Shown here: piece after piece, positions 48,001-51,610 of the stretch
How the letters are laid out: each line of letters starts with the position of its first letter
Numbering within the stretch: position 1 is the first letter of the stretch
Assembly (NCBI RefSeq): GCF_025717535.1
Contig: NZ_JAJIRO010000003.1
Span: 806,001-870,000 of the forward strand
Length of the DNA stretch: 64,000 nt
Direction: 5' to 3'
Source of the DNA: Paucibacter sp. Y2R2-4
GTDB lineage: Bacteria > Pseudomonadota > Gammaproteobacteria > Burkholderiales > Burkholderiaceae_C
Made by a program: the position numbers and the translations under genes
Notes under the pieces: generated by a model
Database searches by the model: none
The model's input: only the letters and a program-made list of their open reading frames with translations
What the model was told of the DNA's origin: nothing

Positions 48001-49402
48001 CACCTTGGTGCAATTCCAGGGCATCGACGACAGCGGCAAGCTGGGCACCATCACCCGCACGGGCAGTGTGTCCAACAACGGCACCACGCTGACCATCGAA
48101 GTGCCAGCTTTGGCTCGCACGGGTGACGTCACGGTGTTGGGCAGCGGCACCAGCATCAAGCTGCAGATTGCGCCGACCCTGCGCGCCTATGGCGGCACGG
48201 TGGCAGCAGGCAACACCATCGTGTTGGAGGGAACCGGTCTGACCGTCAATGATCTGGTCATCAGCATCGACGGGCAGGGTGTGGGTAACTTCACCGTGCG
48301 CACGATCAACGACAGCAGCAATCCGAACTATCGGGATCAGCAACTCATCACGCTGACCGTGCCGGCTGGCGTCTCTGCTGGCGTCATCACGGTCTCCACC
48401 GCTGGTGGCGTCGGCACTTTGCGTGCGGGCGCTCTCTTCACGGTGCTCCCCGCGCTCACACCCACCGCGGATGGAGGCGACACGCTTTCGTCCGCGTTGA
48501 GCACTGACTTGGCACCCAACCAGAGCCTCCGGATCAATGCCAGTATTGGGTCCCAGCTCGATGTGGACCTCTATCGTGTTGAGTTGCGTGCGGCTGAGCA
48601 GATCACGCTCTCGGTCTCCAACAACAACCCGGTCTATCTGCGTCTGTTCGATGCCTCGGGCCGCGAACTGCTCAATGGCTATCGCTGGTCGGGGGATTCC
48701 GCGTCGCTGCGCTGGGTCGCTCCCACCGCTGGTACGTACTACATCGGCATCAGCGGCTACAACAACACCGCCTACAACCCCAATACCGCGAACTCTGGTG
48801 GCAATGGAAGCTACACCGGAGGCTACGCGCTAACCATTGAGCGATTGGCTGCTGGGGTTTCACATCTTTCCGGCATCACCGCCAACGCGAGCAGTGGCAC
48901 GCCCACCAACGCCGGCGTGGCTTCGGCCAACACCGGTCAGACCATCACACTCAACGGCGCAGGCCTGCGTGCGGGCGAGTCCGTAGTCTTCAGTGTCATG
49001 GATGACTCCGGCAACCTCTTCGAGCAGGCCATCGCAGCGTCCAGCGTGGCAGCAGACGGCAACTCTCTCACCGTGGTCGTGCCCACCAACGCCGCCACCG
49101 GCACGGTCCGCCTTGCTCGTGACACCGTCGGCATCTTCTTGCAAATCGTGCCGACTCTCACCAGTGCTACAGCGCCGAATGGGAATGCGCTCACCCTTAC
49201 GGGTACGGGTTACTCCGAGGGAGTAACCAGCATTCTTTTGCCCGATTTTCAAATACTCGACATCAGCAGGGCTTATGGTGTAGACGTTTACTCGAGCAAC
49301 ACGGGGATCAGCTTAACAACGCCACTTGGCGCGTCGCGCAAGACCATTCAGGTCCGGACTGTGGGAGGTGTTAGTCAACTACTGACGACTACGCTTCCTT
49401 GA
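27023..49402 (+). CDS. Giant LEPR-XLL-type multidomain surface protein with a haloperoxidase-like domain
   Basis: The 7,459-residue product is probably an exported adhesin or matrix protein. I chose the ATG at 27023, seven bases after AGGAG, not the GTG at 26909. From the N-terminus: a basic/hydrophobic leader with the tag FESLESRLLLSAD (77-89), close to the LEPR-XLL motif of giant bacterial proteins; Ig-like domains (about 480-1000); a vanadium-haloperoxidase/PAP2-type domain (about 1003-1400) with K1268, R1275, SGH 1311-1313, R1362, H1368 and D1372; Ig/SbsA-like and carboxypeptidase-regulatory-like domains; a Gly/Ala-rich hydrophobic stretch (2020-2062); an Asp-rich Ca-binding motif (2402-2440); an LVIVD-type propeller (about 2450-2760); then IPT/TIG-like, propeller, lectin-like and PPC-type modules in three long repeats to the end. 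No RTX repeats or LPXTG are seen. Confidence 0.92.
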   Translation: MVSSRRVNVSRQFASRTLGKVRPSRLLLALVSRASALWLGWLQSRLKRVQRWYSGQLDRLAAARGRGHAAEMPQFKFESLESRLLLSADLVPGSHFLVPQEDAVTRRAFESPSFLDQPRAKIAVAPGDLRTQSVAAEPSVTLTGPGTVDWVKLQSGSYSLKLSGTTSQSTLSLNAVSGQRVDISSIQVVSDIGAINLSQADFFGIGMFQAGVKSLTLGSIQSSFIDVASGASFSLTAAKVSGTQLSARNSALTVNVADWARGNGNNSINAASLLALNATGNLDVDIFLSGTTSGNTLGNVSVGGLVGGGVWSVHGRANSINAGSTAAAWRVNVDGTLTQFVTKGDASGDLAVAGLQVLQIGGSARNLHLLVGANLGDDAVLGGTGANADSFKAGTLARLRVVGDMIDSTVFVSVDPVNGTFSDGDDRQIGTSAQRLQELLVGGGLLGLTSIAAPQYPATVRIGGVVLNPQTVPQLRTAPADIVPPRVTEFKLDPVDDSGTVGDGITSIPSVKLVGLSEAGATVVLRRAGGNVEITRTTVEPTGTFAFTGVPLVLGDNAFEIAVSDASGNLTKRSLVLTRVPAPDAEAPLLTLELLNDTGSSVSDGITSDASFVGKASDNVGVTRLLAILDPVSDASTWTELTNLVAADGSFKFNRAILDGLAGGSLTEGIHTLRVQAFDAAGNKSVVRERVFTFDSQSPELTARLAADSDTGTQGDTNTSKSIVTLEGTSEAKAFISLRKAGASADLASIAATAAGTFSFASISLDLGENAFDFRATDLAGNTRTLRLVITRSAPGDAEPPKLSLSLANDTGVSKQDAITADPTVKGAATDDVGVAKLFAALDPVSDVLSWTDLSSLLGPDGSFTVSRAVLDTLAGGKLADGAHDLRMQVSDAAGNTSSVARTRFTLDTHNPQLTSFGLSVADASNAAGDETSAATVQLKGLAEAGATVQLAAQGLSGVAGLGGAFVLPGVALKTGANLIELTVTDAAGNSSSLSRTITRNANTQPDAVLAWNQVALRAIQLDVTDPPVATRVLAAMSLAQYDALAAIEGTPAFLVQRSATGDVSAQAAAAQAAYRVLYALYPGQRASFDAALATSLGAIPESSAKAAGIALGESIARAIIEIRANDGYLNFVADDGSTAIGKWRPTGPMFLVAQDPQWAQVTPFALTSPSEFRAPPPPSLDSAEYAAALNQVKSLGSATGSTRTADQTQQAHFWADGAGSYTPPGHWNQIAEQVALAKGNSLSANARLMAQLNVALADAAIACWDTKYNFDLWRPVTAIQNADQDGNAATTQDANWAPLLITPPHPSYVSGHSSFSAAAASVLAATFGDNTAFATTSATLPGVTRNFTSFSQAADEAGMSRIYGGIHTTFDNEAGKQLGAKVGKAVLDRFALTEDKQAPTIALADSPAASNTNPKLTGQVLDNLSGVASAQVSVDQGAWQDLTLDATGRFSFSPSFKLDGTADGVHAISIIAKDAAGNVSKELSRSFTLDTKAPTVNLSSLADGDKLSASSRLTGTAAPNGSTLASLSYQIDGGTARTLNFDASTGKFDEALVLRDLSVGDHTLTLTAKDAAGNVTTLSRTVKLDQLAPFTITKLTPAAGSGDVGVTFRPQVFFSRAVNPATLTADSFYATGPDGAKVPATIVPALDGSFAWLFFTNPMPGGSNVTLHLKGSSIRAAGDGAFLDGDSNGSAGGDFAWSFTTVSTTSVLGAKLSGKVVDPGADLLPMTFDDIRRGPDGVIHTADDVFLNPIVHAKVFIVGRPDLVTYTDANGNFSFDNVPVGNVKVGIDGRTATNTPDGIFWPEMVMDTTLRPGITNTLMGSMGSTQSQNENADRQEVYLPRVQTSALQTVSNTAQTTITVDEKSAPDLTDEQRGELKLVVAPGSAVGADGKVLTDVKIGVNTVPPELIKDMMPAGLTGITVAMTIQAPGVASFQTPVELRFPNVYGMAPGEKTSIFSFDHNTGRLVITGTGTVSPDGKAVVSDAGSGILAPGWYGPTPPGCSLTVPNDPPKKPDPKCDPTGVGLSLAGLALGGAAIGLASTVSAPVVIGLGLAGAALGAYDEYRQWNGQTPQERGQALAEFGATSVVGTGLGFLPEDSPRTVTTITNTRFGLTSSEVIGRGSSLASKAGKALGWLGVGLSLRDLYNRAKDCLDENGILGRESQLLMASDTSFSSQGLESVITFLQRQEAAANEMTAALQSIYGNSLKTVLPDFGRDVFMTISGGNIVFLDIFGDSVKSANGLDAFSIAIADLSKNIDVTSDVVRDGLLAYSLACQKMADAYTSLPDVDNLLREVERTYSMLIQHETIEASGLPNSDGKTNTFYSIVDAANNVVLRGVGRDGSIDGVLAANSKFFVSTYDIQSNSYGYAIISTGSSGVNSYTINGMANGRIQPFTPNGSLRDSDFDGLADAAEEIIGTSASKQDSDHDGISDLAEILQGLDPLGGIGIPTGLVGAVALKGNAQQVVVIDGTRVGDKLTALVATGTQGLAVIDVSQFTKPQGLAEIGLPGNSADVAADANRGLAAIAANDAGLHIVDISTLASPRLVQTVTFPSPATHVKVRDGIAYVATGTNIAAVDLNTGEQHATVDLGALSGSTLLDIAIDGNTLFTLDASNVFRAIGINGDVLTLLNSLTLPSSATNLFVGGGVAYAGAGSAFQQGFSTVDVRDPTKMALLSGPDAVNIAGGAFAANGSGLGVAVGSLNGIGNVLHVVDVSDPTRTDRFVTQINLPAAPRGLALANGLAFVADGTGGLQIVNYASFDTKGKAPTVSVVVDATDADPATTGTQVLEGRSFTVRPAVTDDVQVRNVELLVNGVVVANDPSFPFDFTAQVPTIAAAGNKLRIQVRATDTGGNATLSDAIVYDVVPDTFAPVLKSVSVEEGAKRFFVRSVDFAFDEPLDTARLTTAAVQLVRAGADGKFGTADDVVAPVTLDFRSQGQRVSVLTSGYLPPGDYQLTIQGSAISDKAGNKLGADIVRKFTIRPASDVRATVGTPEILTAPSANPMQQIGISVPFDPASGRAQFGLIDANGNRSTTTVSATRWDSSKGIAYFTVPTNAVTGDVTVYGMVDGIRTDYPDGTFPLQIVPVVSNVQVQSVSADGSSAVVVLTGRGFVEGNNSEYRFGTGASGAVITDAGSNVGPDVQQVYDYSIGQYINGQVVLTVPLSNGVFGPISVKTGGGTSATFSLSLTSVQATALSGTPADANQASANPGQAITLVGTGLTTDTDVLLRFTNYSGNLELVKLNPIAASADGKQATLVVPIQANGAFTLQIFGSASQPLLQIVPTLKSFDDNGNLYGAGFVEGNSTYRFPGRAVVDTDINAGADVSAFYDPNVGYYYGGNVRFDAATLTRYGQGALSVTTAGGTSAPITLTSVRPGSDTAAIGQLSDVAVAADGSLWTIDTTNPGHILRIDPASGQVLQTITLDGTNFGGSYTANYAGLQVLPQAMSLGGKSVPAGSLLLFNGNYNQIVAVNPSTGSVIAKLSPPTNYTFTAGLFDATSGHLFALSQNYNQLIELNPTNGAEIAKVNLPINIQSWAGMAIDPSTGDFWIGGANGGSQLVQVNRAGVEQRRVDISRQFSSGSISGLAFAADGTLRVSSTSGSIFSISLSSMDYATLPATLTQVNAIQLQGTAAQNGVAAANVGQVIELIGTNFGANTQVLFNTRDNAGNTAVVSIKPSLIDASGTRLQVLVPDLASSGDVRVVNTGIGGRDLGFGSSYTDAIYRGITTTFTAGSDTATIRFADGGLEALNNESWGLDNVIVKQGATEIFRDNFEGGSKTNWSNRSTNKEALATFGEFSGRFNNASQTLNLTGLTAGQTYTLSFDAYIIDTWDGSNPSVGPDVLQVSADGKTLWRESFANGYNDSRSVQTYGASASIRLQIVPTLASMNGAPGTDNAFTLNGSGFMEGATTLTVGGVSIVDPDTVTNIFDVSGNRNNSFNVVAPLTLDGPVRITTEGGWVELPGYAYGVQPLSQFSSITVPSSGQNTAPTDASQPWAITGQFITLIGQGFTNNTLVQFQGIDDSGKLGTITRTGSVSNNGTTLTIEVPALARTGDVTVLGSGTSIKLQIAPTLRAYGGTVAAGNTIVLEGTGLTVNDLVISIDGQGVGNFTVRTINDSSNPNYRDQQLITLTVPAGVSAGVITVSTAGGVGTLRAGALFTVLPALTPTADGGDTLSSALSTDLAPNQSLRINASIGSQLDVDLYRVELRAAEQITLSVSNNNPVYLRLFDASGRELLNGYRWSGDSASLRWVAPTAGTYYIGISGYNNTAYNPNTANSGGNGSYTGGYALTIERLAAGVSHLSGITANASSGTPTNAGVASANTGQTITLNGAGLRAGESVVFSVMDDSGNLFEQAIAASSVAADGNSLTVVVPTNAATGTVRLARDTVGIFLQIVPTLTDVTASNGSIFNGGGLTLQGSGFAEGSSVVLFGSTRVNDLGRGYGLDVYSTNSTLGLTVPPGAPSGPISVRTVGGTSAAFGLKLTGISATATSGSAANGAHASANPGQVLTLSGQLFDFSTDVVFETIDANGNRSELIVRPTVILAGGTQAQVVVPANAVTGNVRVAGDFNGASFPLQIVPVVSNVQVQSVSADGSSAVVVLTGRGFVEGNNSEYRFGTGASGAVITDAGSNVGPDVQQVYDYSIGQYINGQVVLTVPLSNGVFGPISVKTGGGTSATFSLSLTSVQATALSGTPADANQASANPGQAITLVGTGLTTDTDVLLRFTNYSGNLELVKLNPIAASADGKQATLVVPIQANGAFTLQIFGSASQPLLQIVPTLKSFDDNGNLYGAGFVEGNSTYRFPGRAVVDTDINAGADVSAFYDPNVGYYYGGNVRFDAATLTRYGQGALSVTTAGGTSAPITLTSVRPGSDTAAIGQLSDVAVAADGSLWTIDTTNPGHILRIDPASGQVLQTITLDGTNFGGSYTANYAGLQVLPQAMSLGGKSVPAGSLLLFNGNYNQIVAVNPSTGSVIAKLSPPTNYTFTAGLFDATSGHLFALSQNYNQLIELNPTNGAEIAKVNLPINIQSWAGMAIDPSTGDFWIGGANGGSQLVQVNRAGVEQRRVDISRQFSSGSISGLAFAADGTLRVSSTSGSIFSISLSSMDYATLPATLTQVNAIQLQGTAAQNGVAAANVGQVIELIGTNFGANTQVLFNTRDNAGNTAVVSIKPSLIDASGTRLQVLVPDLASSGDVRVVNTGIGGRDLGFGSSYTDAIYRGITTTFTAGSDTATIRFADGGLEALNNESWGLDNVIVKQGATEIFRDNFEGGSKTNWSNRSTNKEALATFGEFSGRFNNASQTLNLTGLTAGQTYTLSFDAYIIDTWDGSNPSVGPDVLQVSADGKTLWRESFANGYNDSRSVQTYGASASIRLQIVPTLASMNGAPGTDNAFTLNGSGFMEGATTLTVGGVSIVDPDTVTNIFDVSGNRNNSFNVVAPLTLDGPVRITTEGGWVELPGYAYGVQPLSQFSSITVPSSGQNTAPTDASQPWAITGQFITLIGQGFTNNTLVQFQGIDDSGKLGTITRTGSVSNNGTTLTIEVPALARTGDVTVLGSGTSIKLQIAPTLRAYGGTVAAGNTIVLEGTGLTVNDLVISIDGQGVGNFTVRTINDSSNPNYRDQQLITLTVPAGVSAGVITVSTAGGVGTLRAGALFTVLPALTPTADGGDTLSSALSTDLAPNQSLRINASIGSQLDVDLYRVELRAAEQITLSVSNNNPVYLRLFDASGRELLNGYRWSGDSASLRWVAPTAGTYYIGISGYNNTAYNPNTANSGGNGSYTGGYALTIERLAAGVSHLSGITANASSGTPTNAGVASANTGQTITLNGAGLRAGESVVFSVMDDSGNLFEQAIAASSVAADGNSLTVVVPTNAATGTVRLARDTVGIFLQIVPTLTDVTASNGSIFNGGGLTLQGSGFAEGSSVVLFGSTRVNDLGRGYGLDVYSTNSTLGLTVPPGAPSGPISVRTVGGTSAAFGLKLTGISATATSGSAANGAHASANPGQVLTLSGQLFDFSTDVVFETIDANGNRSELIVRPTVILAGGTQAQVVVPANAVTGNVRVAGDFNGASFPLQIVPVVSNVQVQSVSADGSSAVVVLTGRGFVEGNNSEYRFGTGASGAVITDAGSNVGPDVQQVYDYSIGQYINGQVVLTVPLSNGVFGPISVKTGGGTSATFSLSLTSVQATALSGTPADANQASANPGQAITLVGTGLTTDTDVLLRFTNYSGNLELVKLNPIAASADGKQATLVVPIQANGAFTLQIFGSASQPLLQIVPTLKSFDDNGNLYGAGFVEGNSTYRFPGRAVVDTDINAGADVSAFYDPNVGYYYGGNVRFDAATLTRYGQGALSVTTAGGTSAPITLTSVRPGSDTAAIGQLSDVAVAADGSLWTIDTTNPGHILRIDPASGQVLQTITLDGTNFGGSYTANYAGLQVLPQAMSLGGKSVPAGSLLLFNGNYNQIVAVNPSTGSVIAKLSPPTNYTFTAGLFDATSGHLFALSQNYNQLIELNPTNGAEIAKVNLPINIQSWAGMAIDPSTGDFWIGGANGGSQLVQVNRAGVEQRRVDISRQFSSGSISGLAFAADGTLRVSSTSGSIFSISLSSMDYATLPATLTQVNAIQLQGTAAQNGVAAANVGQVIELIGTNFGANTQVLFNTRDNAGNTAVVSIKPSLIDASGTRLQVLVPDLASSGDVRVVNTGIGGRDLGFGSSYTDAIYRGITTTFTAGSDTATIRFADGGLEALNNESWGLDNVIVKQGATEIFRDNFEGGSKTNWSNRSTNKEALATFGEFSGRFNNASQTLNLTGLTAGQTYTLSFDAYIIDTWDGSNPSVGPDVLQVSADGKTLWRESFANGYNDSRSVQTYGASASIRLQIVPTLASMNGAPGTDNAFTLNGSGFMEGATTLTVGGVSIVDPDTVTNIFDVSGNRNNSFNVVAPLTLDGPVRITTEGGWVELPGYAYGVQPLSQFSSITVPSSGQNTAPTDASQPWAITGQFITLIGQGFTNNTLVQFQGIDDSGKLGTITRTGSVSNNGTTLTIEVPALARTGDVTVLGSGTSIKLQIAPTLRAYGGTVAAGNTIVLEGTGLTVNDLVISIDGQGVGNFTVRTINDSSNPNYRDQQLITLTVPAGVSAGVITVSTAGGVGTLRAGALFTVLPALTPTADGGDTLSSALSTDLAPNQSLRINASIGSQLDVDLYRVELRAAEQITLSVSNNNPVYLRLFDASGRELLNGYRWSGDSASLRWVAPTAGTYYIGISGYNNTAYNPNTANSGGNGSYTGGYALTIERLAAGVSHLSGITANASSGTPTNAGVASANTGQTITLNGAGLRAGESVVFSVMDDSGNLFEQAIAASSVAADGNSLTVVVPTNAATGTVRLARDTVGIFLQIVPTLTSATAPNGNALTLTGTGYSEGVTSILLPDFQILDISRAYGVDVYSSNTGISLTTPLGASRKTIQVRTVGGVSQLLTTTLP
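36253..40728 (+). repeat. 4,476-bp tandem unit, copy 1 (coding)
   Basis: The unit encodes 1,492 residues and stays in frame. It begins CTTCCCGCTGCAGATCGTG. It contains IPT/TIG-like domains, a propeller, a DNFEGG lectin-like domain and a PPC-type domain (DVDLYRVEL). Several shorter, diverged repeats with the pattern G-x-GF-x-EG and GGTSA lie inside it. Confidence 0.95.
40729..45204 (+). repeat. 4,476-bp tandem unit, copy 2 (coding)
   Basis: Every stretch I compared with copy 1 was identical at the DNA level, which points to very recent duplication or ongoing gene conversion. Confidence 0.95.
45205..49162 (+). repeat. Tandem unit, copy 3, incomplete (coding)
   Basis: Matches the first 3,958 bases of the unit, then diverges at 49163 into a related but distinct C-terminal module of about 80 codons (ending GGVSQLLTTTLP). 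Confidence 0.95.
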
Positions 49403-49425
49403 AAACGGAGTTGTTCAATAGATCG

Positions 49426-49446
49426 CAATACTGTTGCTAAGTATTG
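49426..49446 (+). other. Hairpin between the giant gene and the PEP-CTERM gene
   Basis: CAATACT (49426-49432) and AGTATTG (49440-49446) form a perfect seven-base stem without a T run. It may stabilise the mRNA end or mark a processing point. Confidence 0.4.
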
Positions 49447-49479
49447 GTAAAAATCATTCGAAGCTTGAAGGATTAAATC

Positions 49480-50055
49480 ATGTCAATTTTTGCTGGCCCA
49501 AGAAATCTTATGTCTGGATTTATTTCAAAGATAGTATTGCCATTCGCCCTTTTGGCTGCTGCTTTCAGCGCCTCCGCTGGCGTAGTCGTAAATTACACGG
49601 CGACGGATATTCAAGATGTCGTTGTCGGTCATGATCGCTGGCGGTATGACTATGTGATTACTGGCCCGCTGCAAAATAACGGAGGGATTAATCTCCTGTT
49701 TGTTTGGCAAGACTATGCAAATATTTCGATTGTGCAAACTGATCCGAATTTGGATGCTCTTGTCACGGACCCAATTCCTTTGTTGACAGCCGACGGTCTA
49801 GTGACCGCAACTTCGATGCTGGATGCTGTTTCAGGAGTGCTCGCCGTGGAATTCGACTGGGTAAAGATTGGAGCTCCTGGAATTCCTGGTGAGCAAACCT
49901 TTGAGGTGTTTGACGCTCAATTCAATGTCTACCAGGGCGGGCAAACATCAATAGCAGGAACACCTCCGAATAACATTCCAGAGCCTGCGGCAATTCTGTT
50001 GGCTGCTACTGGACTGTTTGTTTCGGGTTTGGTCCGTCGCCAGAACCGCGGCTAA
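49480..50055 (+). CDS. PEP-CTERM sorting-domain protein
   Basis: The 191-residue protein has a signal peptide (hydrophobic core then cut near SASAG, about residue 33) and a C-terminal PEP-CTERM domain: the PEP at 167-169, a hydrophobic span (AAILLAATGLFVSGLV) and a basic RRQNR end. Such proteins are anchored in the inner membrane and then cleaved by exosortase EpsH/XrtA, usually for release into extracellular matrix. The body is beta-rich and of unknown function. AAGGA lies eight bases before the chosen ATG; ATG 49510 is an alternative. It sits between the giant gene and the export operon. No exosortase gene is in the window. Confidence 0.88.
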   Translation: MSIFAGPRNLMSGFISKIVLPFALLAAAFSASAGVVVNYTATDIQDVVVGHDRWRYDYVITGPLQNNGGINLLFVWQDYANISIVQTDPNLDALVTDPIPLLTADGLVTATSMLDAVSGVLAVEFDWVKIGAPGIPGEQTFEVFDAQFNVYQGGQTSIAGTPPNNIPEPAAILLAATGLFVSGLVRRQNRG

Positions 50056-50230
50056 ATCCAGAGGGCGATGTATTGGGTTTTTTGGAGTGAAATGGGCGTC
50101 TTTAGGGGGGCAGCTTCAAATAGACGGTCTTTATCCGCTCACTCTATTCTTCCAATACTTGCCTTTCAGCGTTTTACGTTTGGGGCGCCGATATTTTGGT
50201 GCGAGGCACCCTCTTCTTCGATTGGCGAGC

Positions 50231-51610
50231 GTGTTTCGCAATTTGACGGTCCGATTCGTGCGTTTATTCACTGCTGCTGTTGCGGCGACATTCTCTGCAG
50301 CGGCTTGTTGCCAACCCCTTATTGAGTTGAGTACTCGTGCGATGGCCGCGGACCCCGCTGTTCGGACGAGTGCGGCTGTATTGCGAGCAGCGCAAGAGCG
50401 TCTATATCAGGCCTATGCTGCGTATGGACCGACTGCGAACCTCTCCGCCACAACAAGTGACTCGCGTTACAGAGAAGCGCCAGCGCAGCTGCTGAGAACC
50501 TTTAAATCAGATCAAGTGGTTGTTCAGGTGAATCAACCGATTTTGAGGGGGGCTCTGTTTCCTGCGATGCAAGCAGCGCGGGCTCAGCTTGAACAAGCTG
50601 AGAGTGCGCATAGCCAGTCCAGGATTGAGGCTCAACAACGCTTGGCTGAGGCGGTATTGGAGGTTTTCAAAGCTCGGGACGTTCTGGCACATGCCCGTTC
50701 ACTTCGAGAAGCTCATGTTGAACAGTTGGCCGCAGCGCGGCGTAGTTTTCAGGTTGGGCGATCAGCATCTCCTGAGGTAAGGGAGGCAGAGGCTCGAGTT
50801 GACCATTCCGTCGCTCAAGTCTTGGTCTCTGAAGCTGAACTGGATTTCCGGACGCAAATACTCGCGGAAATTGCCGACGGTCCTACGCCGTCGTTGTTGA
50901 AGCGTGCGGTCGCTCCACAAGCGTTGCCGCCACTGCAAACAAATGGAGTTTTGGAATGGCTTTCACAGGCTGAGCGTGAAAGTCCACAAATGCGGCAAGC
51001 TCAGCTGGCGGTGGACGCAGCAGAAGCGGAGACCCGCAAAGCCTCGCTCGCGCACGCCCCCACGATAGACCTGACTTACAACTACACGCGTTCCAACGAT
51101 ACAGGCACAGTGACCAGCACATTTCCGCGAACGGGTACTTCTGGAACGATTGGAGCGACGCTCACGATTCCATTGTTCGCAAGTGGTGCGACGCAGTCGA
51201 AGGTGGCCGAAACTATCGCGCAGCGTGACAAAGCCCAAGGAGAGTTGGAGCTTGCGCGAAGGAACTTAACCATTGGAGTTCGACAAGCATTCACCACGAC
51301 GCTAACTGCGATGTCCTTGGCCAAAGCCCTTGAAACCGCTGAGCGTTCCCAAGCCTTGTCAGTGCGTGCCAATCAGCGCGGCTATGAGGTAGGGGTCAAG
51401 ACCAATGCGGACGTTTTGGAAGCGCAGGGAAAGCTTTTTGAGGCTCGGCGAGATCTTTCTCGGGCGAGGCACGATGCCTGGGCTAGCTATTTCAAACTTC
51501 GTGCTCAGAGTGGCTTACTCGATGACTCGGATTGGCAAGGGCTAGACGTGCAACTAATTGAGCACCTGCCCGCAGAGGTCGGCCGGGCTAAGGATCGGGT
51601 CGGTACATGA
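50231..51610 (+). CDS. TolC-family outer membrane channel protein
   Basis: TolC-type proteins form a trimeric outer-membrane barrel with a periplasmic coiled-coil tunnel. I placed the start at GTG 50231, which opens a signal peptide (FRNLTVRFVRLFTAAVAATFSA) and gives 459 residues, the usual size; a longer frame runs back to 50018 but overlaps the PEP-CTERM gene. The two long Ala/Gln/Glu-rich helical repeats (about 70-230 and 260-420) and the block PTIDLTYNYTRSND fit the family. The stop overlaps the next gene by four bases. The region 50056-50230 shows no other gene. Confidence 0.87.
   Translation: MFRNLTVRFVRLFTAAVAATFSAAACCQPLIELSTRAMAADPAVRTSAAVLRAAQERLYQAYAAYGPTANLSATTSDSRYREAPAQLLRTFKSDQVVVQVNQPILRGALFPAMQAARAQLEQAESAHSQSRIEAQQRLAEAVLEVFKARDVLAHARSLREAHVEQLAAARRSFQVGRSASPEVREAEARVDHSVAQVLVSEAELDFRTQILAEIADGPTPSLLKRAVAPQALPPLQTNGVLEWLSQAERESPQMRQAQLAVDAAEAETRKASLAHAPTIDLTYNYTRSNDTGTVTSTFPRTGTSGTIGATLTIPLFASGATQSKVAETIAQRDKAQGELELARRNLTIGVRQAFTTTLTAMSLAKALETAERSQALSVRANQRGYEVGVKTNADVLEAQGKLFEARRDLSRARHDAWASYFKLRAQSGLLDDSDWQGLDVQLIEHLPAEVGRAKDRVGT

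Noticed and set aside
36253-49162. Possible CRISPR or satellite repeat
   Set aside because: The repeats are long, gapless and in-frame coding sequence, not short repeats with spacers.
27023-49402. RTX/type I secretion C-terminal signal in the giant protein
   Set aside because: No GGxGxDxxx nonapeptide repeats and no typical acidic/hydrophobic C-terminus were found.
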